DNA from: Brevundimonas intermedia
GTDB lineage: Bacteria; Pseudomonadota; Alphaproteobacteria; Caulobacterales; Caulobacteraceae
Length of the DNA: 64,000 nt
Assembly: GCF_004614235.1 (NCBI RefSeq)
Contig: NZ_SPVH01000002.1
Location: 434,001 to 498,000 of the forward strand
Direction: 5' to 3'
Shown here: one piece after another, positions 6,722-18,711 of the stretch
How the letters are laid out: every line of letters starts with the position of its first letter
Numbering within the stretch: position 1 is the first letter of the stretch
Made by a program: the position numbers and the translations under genes
The notes under the pieces: model-generated
What the model saw: only the letters and a program-made list of their open reading frames with translations
Told to the model about the DNA's origin: nothing
Database searches by the model: none

Positions 6722-8023
6722 ATGACTGAACTGACCCCCCGCGAGATCGTCTCCGAACTGGATCGCTATATCGTCGGCCAGAACGACGCCAAGCGCGCCG
6801 TGGCCGTGGCGTTGAGGAACCGCTGGCGCAGGAAGCGCGTGCCGGCGGATCTGCGTGACGAGGTGACGCCCAAGAACATCCTGATGATCGGCCCCACCGG
6901 CGTCGGCAAGACCGAGATCGCGCGGCGCCTGGCCAAGCTGGCCGGGTCGCCCTTCCTCAAGGTCGAGGCGACCAAGTTCACCGAGGTCGGCTATGTCGGC
7001 CGTGACGTGGACCAGATCGTGCGCGACCTGGTCGAGAGCGCCCTGATCATGGTGCGCGAACGCAGGCGCGGCGACGTGCGGGCCAAGGCGGAAGCCGCCG
7101 CCGAGGACCGGATCCTGGACGCCCTGGTCGGACCGGGCGCGGGGCCGGCGACGCGCGACAGTTTCAGGAAGAAGCTCCGGGCCGGAGAGCTGGACGACAA
7201 GGAGATCGAGATCTCGCTGGCCGACACCGCCTCGCCGATCCAGGGCCTGGACATTCCGGGCGGCGGCAATGTCGGCCTGCTGAACCTGTCGGAGATGCTG
7301 GGCAAGATGGGCGGCGGGCGCACCAAGACCGTCAAGCTGATGGTCCGCGACGCGGTCACGCCCCTGATCGCCGAGGAGGGCGACAAGCTGCTGGATCAGG
7401 ACAGCCTGACCCAGGAAGCGCTGATGCTGGCCGAGAACGAGGGCATCGTCTTCCTGGACGAGATCGACAAGGTCGCCGCGCGCCAGGGTGCCTCCGGCGC
7501 CGACGTGTCGCGCGAAGGGGTCCAGCGCGACCTGCTGCCCCTGATCGAGGGCACCACCGTCTCGACCAAATACGGGCCGGTGAAGACCGACCATGTGCTG
7601 TTCATCGCCTCGGGCGCCTTCCACGTCGCCAAGCCGTCAGACCTGTTGCCCGAGCTTCAGGGCCGGCTGCCGATCCGGGTCGAGCTGAAGGCCCTGACGC
7701 GCGACGATTTCAAACGCATCCTGACCGAGCCCGAGGCCAATCTGATCCGTCAAAACCAGGCCCTGCTGGCGACCGAGGACGTGACCCTGACCTTCACCGA
7801 CGACGCGGTCGAGGCCATGGCCGATGCGGCGGTGGCGGCCAACAGCGCCATCGAGAACATCGGCGCGCGCCGGCTTCAGACCGTGATGGAACGGGTGCTG
7901 GAGGAGACCAGCTTCAAGGCCTCGGACCTGTCGGGCCAGACGGTGGCCTTCGACGGCGATGCGGTGCGCGAGAAGATGGACGCCCTGACCAAGGACGTCG
8001 ATCTGAGCCGCTTCATTCTTTAG
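6722..8023 (+). CDS. hslU: ATP-dependent protease HslVU, ATPase subunit HslU
   Basis: The 433-residue AAA+ unfoldase feeds substrates to the HslV peptidase. Landmarks: N-terminal ELDRYIVGQ, Walker A GPTGVGKT (57-64), pore loop GYVG (90-93), the inserted I-domain (about 110-235), Walker B IVFLDEID (242-249), a sensor region near [14 protein letters not shown], and the C-terminal SRFIL tail that docks into HslV. The usual partner hslV is not next to it: the Abi gene and ppa lie upstream instead. The last 11 bases overlap the convergent YihY gene. No obvious Shine-Dalgarno is seen. Confidence 0.96.
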   Translation: MTELTPREIVSELDRYIVGQNDAKRAVAVALRNRWRRKRVPADLRDEVTPKNILMIGPTGVGKTEIARRLAKLAGSPFLKVEATKFTEVGYVGRDVDQIVRDLVESALIMVRERRRGDVRAKAEAAAEDRILDALVGPGAGPATRDSFRKKLRAGELDDKEIEISLADTASPIQGLDIPGGGNVGLLNLSEMLGKMGGGRTKTVKLMVRDAVTPLIAEEGDKLLDQDSLTQEALMLAENEGIVFLDEIDKVAARQGASGADVSREGVQRDLLPLIEGTTVSTKYGPVKTDHVLFIASGAFHVAKPSDLLPELQGRLPIRVELKALTRDDFKRILTEPEANLIRQNQALLATEDVTLTFTDDAVEAMADAAVAANSAIENIGARRLQTVMERVLEETSFKASDLSGQTVAFDGDAVREKMDALTKDVDLSRFIL

Positions 8024-9314
8024 AGGCGGCCTCCACGGCCTTGCGGTTCTGGCGGTTTCGAAACCGGTCCGCCACCCGCTCGGCCTGACGCTGGGTGAAG
8101 GCCAGGGCGGCGGGGTTGCCGCGTCGGGCGCCGATGCTGTCGGCGACCTTGGCGCCCCGCTCGCCGATCGGCAGCGGCTTGCCGGTTGTGGTGTCCACGG
8201 CGGTCTGGTGCTCGATCTCGGCGTTCAGCTCGGCGCCCATCAGGATCACCTGCACCGACAGCCAGGTCCACAGCAGAAAGCCCATCATGGCCGCCAGCGG
8301 GCCATAGCTGTCGGTCCGTACGAAGTTGTTCAGATACCAGCTGAACAGGAAGGACACCGTCAGGCTGAGCAGCGCCGCGAAGATCGCTCCCGGCGTGACC
8401 CACCGCCAGCGCGCCCTCTGACGACAGGGACCGAAGCGGTAGATGACGGTCAGGGCGGCGATATAGCCCGCCAGCAGCAGCGGCCAGCGCAACAGCGCCA
8501 GATAGCCCCACTCCTCCTCCAGCCCGAACAGGCGCACCACCACCGGCACGCCGACGACCAGCACCGAGGTCAGCAGCACGGCGAAGATGGCCCCGATGGT
8601 AAACCCCATGCAGATCAGGTTGTAGCGCACGAGGTTGCGCATCTCGATCTCGTGGTAGGCGACGTTCAGGCCGTAGAACAGCACCTTGACCGCCCCGTTG
8701 GCGGTCCACAGCGACAGGGCCAGGGTCCAGATCAGGGTGAAGGTCAGCTGGCTGTTGGAGTTCTGGGCCAGGCGCTGCATCTCGCCGCCCAGAAACTCGG
8801 CGATGCTGGACGGCAAGAGGGCGTAGAGGACGTTCAGCCGTCCCCAGGCGTCGGACGGATCGGCGAACAGGCCGTACAGGGTCACGAACGTACCCAGCAG
8901 GGGGAACAGCGACAGAAGGGTGAAGAAGGTCACGCCCCCCGCCAGGAACCCGACCCGGTCCCCGAAATAGGAGCCGCCGGTGCGCCAGACGATGTCGGAC
9001 CACCCCCTGTGCGGGATGTGCTCGGGTCGCCTGGCCATGCGGCCCCGGCCCGGCTCCTTGGCCTCATAGTCCTCGGGCGTGGGCGGCTTGGGCGGCAGGG
9101 GCTCGGGGCGTTCGGGACGCAGCTCGACCCCGACCTTGTGGCCCTGGCTGTACAGTAGGTGGGCGGCGCCCGCTCCGGCCGTCAGCCCCCCGACGGCCGC
9201 CGCCACATAGCGCCAGATCCCGCCGCCGCCCTTGCCGCCGCCTCGCGCAGGACGGGGGGAGGACAACAGGCGTGACAGGACGGGCGGGCGGCGGGAGGAC
9301 TTGCGGTCGGACAT
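8013..9314 (-). CDS. YihY/BrkB family inner-membrane protein
   Basis: Starting at ATG 9314 ([10 protein letters not shown]), the 433-residue protein has a basic, glycine-rich N-terminal tail with a short hydrophobic segment, a proline-rich stretch, then the YihY core: [41 protein letters not shown], and further helices, including [25 protein letters not shown] and [21 protein letters not shown]. YihY/BrkB proteins were once called RNase BN in error; their role is unknown. A C-terminal soluble tail of about 65 residues follows. Its upstream neighbour prmC is divergent. Confidence 0.85.
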   Translation of the reverse strand: MSDRKSSRRPPVLSRLLSSPRPARGGGKGGGGIWRYVAAAVGGLTAGAGAAHLLYSQGHKVGVELRPERPEPLPPKPPTPEDYEAKEPGRGRMARRPEHIPHRGWSDIVWRTGGSYFGDRVGFLAGGVTFFTLLSLFPLLGTFVTLYGLFADPSDAWGRLNVLYALLPSSIAEFLGGEMQRLAQNSNSQLTFTLIWTLALSLWTANGAVKVLFYGLNVAYHEIEMRNLVRYNLICMGFTIGAIFAVLLTSVLVVGVPVVVRLFGLEEEWGYLALLRWPLLLAGYIAALTVIYRFGPCRQRARWRWVTPGAIFAALLSLTVSFLFSWYLNNFVRTDSYGPLAAMMGFLLWTWLSVQVILMGAELNAEIEHQTAVDTTTGKPLPIGERGAKVADSIGARRGNPAALAFTQRQAERVADRFRNRQNRKAVEAASKE

Positions 9315-9391
9315 GGTCTGGCGAACGGTATAGCTGTCCGGCCGTTCCGCAAATGCTTGAAATCGGCGCCCGCGCGGGCCAATCAGCGACC

Positions 9392-10276
9392 ATGACCGCA
9401 TCCAACACCCTGCTGACCGCGTGGAAGGCCGCCCAGGCCAGGCTGAAGACCGGCCGCATCGACAGCCCCGCCATCGACGCCCGCCTGCTGCTGGAGGCCG
9501 CCGCCGGCGCCAGCCGCATGGACATCCTGACCGACCCCTATCGCGTCATCACCGACGACCAGCTGAGCGCCTATGAGGCGATGGTCGAGCGCCGCCTGAA
9601 GCGCGAGCCGGTGTCGCGCATCATCGGCAAGAAGGGGTTCTGGAAGATCATGCTGAACGTCACCCCCGACGTCCTCAGCCCCCGCCCCGACACCGAGACC
9701 CTGATGGACGTGTCCATGCTGGCCTTTTCCCGGAACGAGGCCTTCGAGGCCATCGACCTGGGCACCGGCTCGGGCGCGATCCTGCTGGCGCTGCTGGCCG
9801 AGCGGCCGGCCGCCAAGGGCGTCGGCACCGACATCTCGTCAGAAGCCCTGGCCGTGGCCAAGGAGAATGCGGCCAACCTGGACCTGAATGACCGCGCCGT
9901 CTTCCTGCGCACCGAATGGGCGGCGGGCTTCGGCGACGCCAGCTTCGACCTTGTCCTGTCCAACCCGCCCTACATCCCCACCGACCATATCGCGACCCTG
10001 GACCCCGAGGTCCGCGACCACGACCCGCACCTGGCCCTGGACGGCGGCCCCGACGGCCTGCAGGCCTATCGCGACCTGGCGCCCGAGGTGAAACGCATCC
10101 TGAAACCGGGCGGCGTCTTCGCCGTCGAGATCGGCTGGGACCAGGGCCCCCAGGTCAAGGAACTGTTCGAGGCCGCCGGCTTCACAGACGTCAAGATCAT
10201 CAAGGACCTGGGCGAACGCGACCGCGTCATCACCAACGGCCCGGACCCGAGGACCAATCCGATCCCCAAGGACTGA
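9392..10276 (+). CDS. prmC: Peptide chain release factor N5-glutamine methyltransferase
   Basis: PrmC (HemK) methylates the GGQ glutamine of RF1/RF2 using S-adenosylmethionine. The 294-residue protein starting MTASNTLLTAW has the helical N-terminal release-factor-binding domain, the SAM motif IDLGTGSGAI, and the signature N191-P-P-Y-I-P. PRPDTE sits just before the SAM motif as usual. The frame is open 40 codons further upstream, but that part overlaps the divergent YihY gene, so 9392 is preferred. It is not beside prfA, the common partner, in this window. Confidence 0.95.
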   Translation: MTASNTLLTAWKAAQARLKTGRIDSPAIDARLLLEAAAGASRMDILTDPYRVITDDQLSAYEAMVERRLKREPVSRIIGKKGFWKIMLNVTPDVLSPRPDTETLMDVSMLAFSRNEAFEAIDLGTGSGAILLALLAERPAAKGVGTDISSEALAVAKENAANLDLNDRAVFLRTEWAAGFGDASFDLVLSNPPYIPTDHIATLDPEVRDHDPHLALDGGPDGLQAYRDLAPEVKRILKPGGVFAVEIGWDQGPQVKELFEAAGFTDVKIIKDLGERDRVITNGPDPRTNPIPKD

Positions 10277-10368
10277 TTTCCGCACGGTAACGCTTTGATT
10301 TTAAAGCGGGGCCTTAGGAACCGCGCCCGCGCAGTCGGATTGATCCCACTCAGATTGGGAGATCCGAC

Positions 10369-11526
10369 ATGAAGGCGTTGTGCTGGCACGGCAAGGGCGA
10401 CATCCGCTGCGAAGAGGTGCCTGACCCCACCATCGAAGACGGCCGCGACGCCGTCATCCGCGTGACCAGCTGCGCCATCTGCGGCTCGGACCTGCACCTG
10501 TACGGCGGCTATGTGCCCGGCATGAAGCACGGGGACGTCATGGGCCACGAGACGATGGGCGAGGTCGTCGCCGTCGGCAAGGACAACGACAAGCTCAAGG
10601 TCGGCGACCGCGTCGTGGTGCCCTTCACCATCAGCTGCGGCGACTGCAAGATGTGCCGCGCCAGCCTGTACAGCCTGTGCCAGCGCTCCAATCCGAACGG
10701 CGCCGAACAGGCCAAACAGACCGGCTATCCGACCGCCGGCCTGTATGGCTACAGCGAGATGTACGGCGGCTTCGCCGGAGGCCAGGCCGAATATCTGCGT
10801 ATCCCCTACGCCGACGTCGGACCGATCAAGGTGCCCGAGGGGCTGACCGACGATCAGGTGCTGTTCCTGTCCGACATCTTCCCGACCGGCTGGATGGCGG
10901 CCGAGAACTGCGACATCCAGCCCGGCCAGACCATTCTTGTGTTCGGCTGCGGGCCGGTGGGCCAGTTCGCCATCCGCAGCGCCTTCATGATGGGCGCGGG
11001 CCGCGTCATCGCCATCGATCAGGTGCCCGAACGGCTGGCCCTGGCCCAGGCGGCGGGCGCCGAGACCCTCGACTTCTCCGAGGGCGACCTGCAGGAGCGG
11101 ATCAAGGCCCTGACCAACGGCGAAGGCCCCGATGCGGTGATCGAGGCCGTCGGCCTGGAGAGCCACGGCTCGGGCAGCCTGATGGAGAAGGTCCAGGAGA
11201 CCGTCGCCGGCAAGCTGGAACGCCCCTATGCGCTGAACGAAGCCATCGTGGCCTGCAAGCCCGGCGGGATCATCAGCCTGCCCGGCGTCTTCGTCGGCAT
11301 GGTCCCCACGATGCTGGGCGCCTTCATCGGTAAGGCCCTGACGCTGAAGAGCGGCCAGACCCACGTGCAGCGCTACCTGGAACCCCTGATGAAGAAGGTC
11401 CTCGACGGCGACATCGACCCCAGCTTCCTGATCACCCACAAGATCGGGCTGGAAGACGGACCGGACGCCTACAAGACCTTCCAGGAAAAGAAGGACGGCT
11501 GCATCAAGGTGGTCATCAACCCGTGA
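10369..11526 (+). CDS. Zinc-dependent alcohol dehydrogenase
   Basis: This medium-chain dehydrogenase of 385 residues has catalytic zinc ligands C38, H60 and E61, structural zinc cysteines C90, C93, C96 and C104, and the Rossmann motif FGCGPVG. The sequence [15 protein letters not shown], and the long insertion around residues 105-135, place it with formaldehyde-dismutase/glutathione-independent-type threonine or aldehyde dehydrogenases rather than classical AdhP. The substrate is not certain. GGGAG lies nine bases before the ATG. No partner gene is adjacent. Confidence 0.85.
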   Translation: MKALCWHGKGDIRCEEVPDPTIEDGRDAVIRVTSCAICGSDLHLYGGYVPGMKHGDVMGHETMGEVVAVGKDNDKLKVGDRVVVPFTISCGDCKMCRASLYSLCQRSNPNGAEQAKQTGYPTAGLYGYSEMYGGFAGGQAEYLRIPYADVGPIKVPEGLTDDQVLFLSDIFPTGWMAAENCDIQPGQTILVFGCGPVGQFAIRSAFMMGAGRVIAIDQVPERLALAQAAGAETLDFSEGDLQERIKALTNGEGPDAVIEAVGLESHGSGSLMEKVQETVAGKLERPYALNEAIVACKPGGIISLPGVFVGMVPTMLGAFIGKALTLKSGQTHVQRYLEPLMKKVLDGDIDPSFLITHKIGLEDGPDAYKTFQEKKDGCIKVVINP

Positions 11527-11794
11527 CGCCGATTTCAGACCCTGCGGCGTGAAAAACACCCTCTGAATAGTGCAATTCGTCTCAAATCCGCCCTCCCCGG
11601 CTGTACGGCGCGTCCGATGCGGACGAGCGGAAACAGGATCGCACGGTTTTGGAGGGCGGGCAGGAAGAGGACGCTGGTCGGCGGCAGGGTGTTGAAAACG
11701 CTCGCCCCCTGGGCGGCAGATGCGCGGGCTGGCGGCTTTCACTTGCCGAAAGCCGGCGACGGATGTGGGATGGGGGTCTCACGGGGACCCGCGC

Positions 11795-12150
11795 ATGACG
11801 ACCAGCCGCCTGACGCCACGCTCGCGCGGGCTTCGCCAGAGCGGCGGCTTAACCGAGGACCGCATCTGGGCGCGACTGCGCGGCGGCGCGGTCGATGGCT
11901 GGAAGGTGCGACGCCAGCACCCGGTCGGCTGTTTCGTGGTGGATTTCGCCTGTGTCCCACTGCGGCTGGTCATCGAGCTCGACGGCGGGGTGCATGAGCG
12001 CGATGAGGTCGCGCTGAACGACCACTACCGCCAGCAGGAGATCGAGGCGCTGGGCTGGACCCTCGTCCGCTTCACCAACGCCGAGCCCTGACCGACCCCA
12101 GCCGCATCGACGACGCCATCCGTGATCGCGCCAGAATGCTGGGCTTGTAA
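11795..12150 (+). pseudogene. DUF559 domain protein with frameshifted C-terminus
   Basis: The frame from 11795 runs to a TGA at 12089 (98 aa) and has the DUF559/very-short-patch-repair-like fold: EDRIWARLRGGAVDGWKVRRQHPVGCFVVDFAC, a catalytic-type ELDGGVH, and WTLVRFTNAE. Family members normally continue through a final helix. Immediately after the stop, a second frame encodes LTDPSRIDDAIRDRARMLGL and ends at TAA 12148-12150, which is exactly such a tail. So one indel near 12087-12090 (CCCTG) probably broke the gene, unless it is a sequencing error. DUF559 proteins are small predicted nucleases of unknown role. Confidence 0.6.
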
Positions 12151-12199
12151 CCCTCTCCCATTATCGTCTCATAGATCGTATTTTGTGCAAGTTCCTCGA

Positions 12200-12747
12200 T
12201 CAGAACTCTGTGTTTTTGCGTGGCATCTTCAAACATTTAACCACTTTCTCAAAACGAGTGCTAAGTCGCGTCGCTGACAGATGGAACGCAGAAAGAGTTT
12301 CAATCGCTTTGGGGGCGCGCTCACAGATTGAGAACCCTTTGATTGACTTCGGATTATCTTAGTCTGCAATAACGTTAGAGTATTGCCCATACTATTTAGC
12401 GTCGCACGATCCGATGCATCAAGCCGATCGTGTAGATCGTGCAGCCGTACTATGGATACTTGCGCCTCACGCAAGCTATCGACAGCGTGGCTCCAGCCAC
12501 CGCTTCCAATATGTCTAAGGCTCTATTTCAGCGAAGAAACTAATCTGGTTACTTCAAATGCCGCATCAAAACGCAGAGCTTCGCTTTTAGCCTGCTTAGC
12601 AGCTATTTCCGCTGCGCGAGCGGCGGAACGAGTTTTCTGAATTTGCCAGAACGTAAGCCCGAAACCAACGAACGTGAGGATGAAAGACCATCCTGACACT
12701 GATGCCGAGTTTTCCGTGGCGAACAACCATACTTGGAGCTTTTCCAG
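12200..12747 (-). pseudogene. Decayed gene for a small membrane-anchored coiled-coil protein
   Basis: One frame holds a membrane helix (GWSFILTFVGFGLTFWQI), a charged helix (RSAARAAEIAAKQAKSEALR), then an in-frame TAG at 12523-12525. The same frame resumes with LRHIGSGGWSHAVDSLREAQVSIVRLHD and then a probable frameshift near 12360 into a frame ending KAIETLSAFHLSATRLSTRF. A GGAGG lies 8 bases before a CTG (12745-12747), where an ATG start would be expected. So the start, one codon and a frame all appear damaged. The region is AT-richer than its surroundings. The family is not recognised; single-helix proteins of this kind occur near mobile DNA. Confidence 0.5.
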
Positions 12748-12843
12748 TCAGTGTTCCTCCAGCCAGCTGGATTAAAAGACAACGTTCTTTTTCCAACGTC
12801 AATAGCTCTAGTATTGGCCATCATCTCAATGCCAAATTGGCCC

Positions 12844-15444
<2,601 letters not shown>

Positions 15445-15521
15445 GGTCTTCAGTCCCCTCGTGAGGCGGATAGGTTTCGGCTCGCCCTCTGCGGAGCAGC
15501 GCGCCGTTGAGATCGAGGTGG

Positions 15522-15541
15522 GTGTGACGATCGGGTCACAC
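15522..15541. promoter_or_regulatory. Inverted repeat in the clpB/LysE divergent region
   Basis: GTGTGAC and GTCACAC form a perfect seven-base inverted repeat separated by GATCGG. It lies 78 bases from both start codons and overlaps the possible heat-shock promoter of clpB. It resembles a CRP half-site pair (TGTGA/TCACA), but the gap is eight rather than six bases. Confidence 0.4.
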
Positions 15542-15618
15542 AAGGGGTCGGCGCGGCCCACATCGGGGCTGTCCGTTGCGCCCTCTGCGGCCTAGGCTTC
15601 GCTGAACAGGAGCGCACC

Positions 15619-16263
15619 GTGATCGCCCATTCCGCCTGGCCCGTCGATCCGGCCGTCATCGGCCCCTTTCTGATCGCCGTGGCCCTGATCGAGCTGACGC
15701 CGGGGCCGAACATGGGCTGGCTGGCGCTGGTCGCCCTGGCGCGCGGGCGGCTGGCCGGTTTCGCCGCCGTGGCGGGGGTGACAGTGGGTCTGGCGGTGTG
15801 GATGCTGGCGGCCGCCTATGGGCTGACGGAGATCTTCGCCATCTGGCCGCCGCTGTATCAGGGCCTGCGCTGGGCGGGCGTGCTGTTCCTGCTGTGGCTG
15901 GCGTGGGAGGCCTGGCGCGAGCCGGCTGCAGACGCAGAGCCGACGCCGGACGTGCGCTCGCTTCGCGGGCTGTTCCTGCGGGGCATGATGGGCAATCTGC
16001 TCAACCCCAAGGCGGCCGTCTTCTATGTGGCCCTGTTGCCGACCTTCATGCGGCCGGACCACGGCGCGCCGCTGACCCAGGCCCTGACGCTGGGCGGGCT
16101 GCATCTGGCGGTGGCCGTCATGGTCCACAGCCTGATCGTGATGGGCGCGGCGCGCGCGGCCGGCGCCGTGCTGCCGCGTGTCAAAGGTCCGGGGATACGG
16201 GCCGTCATGGCCGCCGGCCTCGTGGTCGTCGCCGTTTGGCTGGCCTGGGAGACGCGGACCTGA
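15619..16263 (+). CDS. LysE/RhtB family amino-acid exporter
   Basis: A 214-residue inner-membrane protein with about six hydrophobic segments. The family signature ELTPGPNMGWLALVALARG lies near residue 25-43, and a second conserved segment LRGMMGNLLNPKAAVFYVALLP is near 122-143. The family exports amino acids or related metabolites by proton exchange. The start is GTG at 15619 with AGGAG eight bases upstream. The substrate cannot be predicted. Confidence 0.85.
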   Translation: MIAHSAWPVDPAVIGPFLIAVALIELTPGPNMGWLALVALARGRLAGFAAVAGVTVGLAVWMLAAAYGLTEIFAIWPPLYQGLRWAGVLFLLWLAWEAWREPAADAEPTPDVRSLRGLFLRGMMGNLLNPKAAVFYVALLPTFMRPDHGAPLTQALTLGGLHLAVAVMVHSLIVMGAARAAGAVLPRVKGPGIRAVMAAGLVVVAVWLAWETRT

Positions 16264-16285
16264 GCCCGCGTCCCGCCATCCGACC

Positions 16286-18551
16286 TTAACCCCCCGTCGG
16301 GCCGGCCGAGAAGTCGAACTGTTCCGGCTGACGACGCGGGCCACCGAAGTTCCAGGTCAGGCCGATGTAGAAGGCCCGCAGCTTGATGTCCTGCTCCGAG
16401 CGCTCGCGGAACTGCGGGGTCTCGTAGATCGTGGTGTTGCTGAAGGTGTTGAACAGGTCGCGCGCGGTGAAGTTGAACGACAGCTGGTCGTTCAACTTCC
16501 TGCGATAGCCCAGATTGACCATGCCGCCGGACTCGCGCCGACCTTGGGCCAACAGGCTGTCGCCCTGCCAGAAGCTGGACAGCTGGACGAAATCCTTGGC
16601 CGTCGGCTGCCAGTTCAGGCTCAGGCGCCCGCTGGCCAGGGTCGCCTCGCGGTCGCCGCCGCCCGCGACCGAACCGGCGTCGATCTCCTGGCGGAAGACA
16701 TTGACGCTGGCGCTGTATCGCAGGGTCGGATGCAGACGACCGTTCGCCGTCGCCTCCACGCCCATGTCGCGGCGCGAGCCCAGGTTTTCCGGACGGGTCA
16801 GGAAGACGCCGCCGCCGATGTCGGACGCCACGTCGGTGAACGCCTTGTCGGTGTTCCGCAGATAGGCGGTGGCCTGATAGAAGCTCTGGCCCTTTCGCAT
16901 CTGCCACATGGCCTCGAAGCTGTCGGTTTCCTGCGGCTCCAGATCCGGATTGCCCGAACGAACGTTCAGCGGATCCTGATAGACCACGAAGGGGTTCAGC
17001 TGGCTGGGCTGGGGCCGCTGGATGCGGCGCGAATAGCTGGCGCGCAGGGTCTGTTCGGGCGTCAGCTGATACTGGACGTGGGCGGTCGGATAGGCGCGGA
17101 AATAGTCCTGGGACGCCGAGGCGCCGCCGGTCAGATCCTTGATCTCGATGTCCGCCTGCTCCAGCCGCAGGCCCAGCTGTGCCGACAGCTTGTCGCCCAG
17201 CGGCCGCTCATAGGTGGTGTAGAGGGGCGTGCACCGTCTGGGTCGCCTCGAACCGATTGTTCAGGGCCGGGACGGGCGACAGGGCCGCCTCCGACGGACC
17301 GCGCAGGAACTCGGCGTCCTGCTCGGGCCGCTGGGCGTTCAGCTCATAGCCCAGACGCAGTTTTCCGCCGTCGGACATCGGGCGGGTATAGGCGCTGGTG
17401 AAGCCCCAGGTGACCTGATCGACCTCGGTCTTTGTCCGCTCATAGAGGGCGGCCGACGCGAGCGTCAGGAAGGTGGTCAGGGTCTGGCCGGTGGTGTCGT
17501 TGGCGTTGGAATCGTAGCGCAGTTCGTTGGACCACTCATGCCCGTCGCCGTCGAAGCGGCGCAGCACACGGGCCGTGGCGCCCCAGTTGTTGAAGGTGAA
17601 GTCGGAATCGCCGGCGCGACGATAGGCGTTGGTCACGGCGCCGGCCGCATTGCGCGTCTCGAACAGGCCGTCGCCCGTCCCTGAGCCGTCGAAGGCGACG
17701 CCGCGCAGTTCGCCGGTCAGCTGGGTCTTGTCGTCCAGCTTGTACTCGGCGGTGAAGCGCGCGAAGGCACCGTTCTGCTCGGACTCGACAGGCTGGTCGA
17801 CGGTGGTGGTCGAAACCACCGCGCCGGAGACCGGGTCCAGTTGCTCGCGCGTCCGGGTGAAGATCAGTTCGGTCGGATCGGAGCGATAGCTGGCGTCGCC
17901 CGACAGGGTCAGGCGGTCTTTCTGGTACGAGCCGCTCAGGCCGGCGTTCCAGCGGCCGTTGTCGCCGAGGTTGACGCGCAGCGAGCCGGTCGATTGCGTG
18001 CCCGGCTTGGGCGCCGTGGGCTTGGTGATCAGGTTGATGACGCCGCCCGAGCCTTCGGGGCTGTAGGCGGCGGACGGATTGGTCATGACCTCGATGCGCG
18101 CATACTGGCTGGCCGGCAGCTGGATCAGCGCCTGGCCGCGACCGGGGCCGGTCAGGATGCCGGATGGGCGGCCGTCCACCAGGATGGTCACATTGGCGTC
18201 GCCGCGCAGGGAGACGTTGCCCCCTGGATCCACGTCCACCGACGGCACATTGCGCAGGGCGTCAGCGAGGCTTCCGGTCGTCGCCTGCAGGTCGTTGGCG
18301 AGGCTGTAGCTGGTGGAATCGATGGAGGTGCGCACATCGTTGGCGCGCGCGTTGACGACCACGTCGCCGACGCTGGCCGGCTGCTGCTCGGCCGGTTCGG
18401 CCGCCTGGGCGCGGGGCGCCGGCGTTTGAGGGGGCGGCGTCTGGGTCGTCGCCGGGGTCGTCGGCTGGACCGGGGCCTGTTGCGCCAGGGCGGCGCCGGG
18501 CAGCACGGCCGCAGCCACGCCCAGCATGAGAAGGAGTTTGGAGGAGGTCAT
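16286..18551 (-). pseudogene. TonB-dependent receptor / outer-membrane beta-barrel protein, split by a one-base insertion
   Basis: The N-terminal part (18551 to 17208) has a signal peptide, a proline-rich spacer, and a plug with VPSVDVDPGGNVSLRGDANVTILVDG and GSGGVINLITK. It stops at APLHHL. In the next frame the protein continues without a gap as LYTTYERPLGDKL through IQRPQPSQLNP and DPLNVRSGNPDL to the barrel end FDFSAGP (16286). Removing one C from the CCCC run at 17224-17227 restores a receptor of about 755 residues. So the gene is either a recent pseudogene, phase-variable, or carries a sequencing error. The ligand is unknown. Confidence 0.8.
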
Positions 18552-18711
18552 GCCCCGGAAATCCTGAAAGTGCGCCCAGGCGTCCGCGACGCCTTTCGAT
18601 AAGCGCTGCCTAACGACGCTACTTTGAAAAGCAAAGTTACATCTTCTTCATGCGAGAGGCGGGCCGTCGGCCGTGAAGGGAACCGCCAGCTTCGCCATAC
18701 GCTTTGACCCG

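Noticed and set aside
11527..11794. GC-rich gap with hairpins considered as a structured housekeeping RNA (6S, RNase P, SRP)
   Set aside because: None of the conserved RNase P or SRP words are present; only a CGGCTTTC/GAAAGCCG stem is clear. Nothing definable.
15523..15540. TGTGA/TCACA pair as a CRP site
   Set aside because: The spacing is eight bases instead of six, so it was kept only as an unassigned palindrome.
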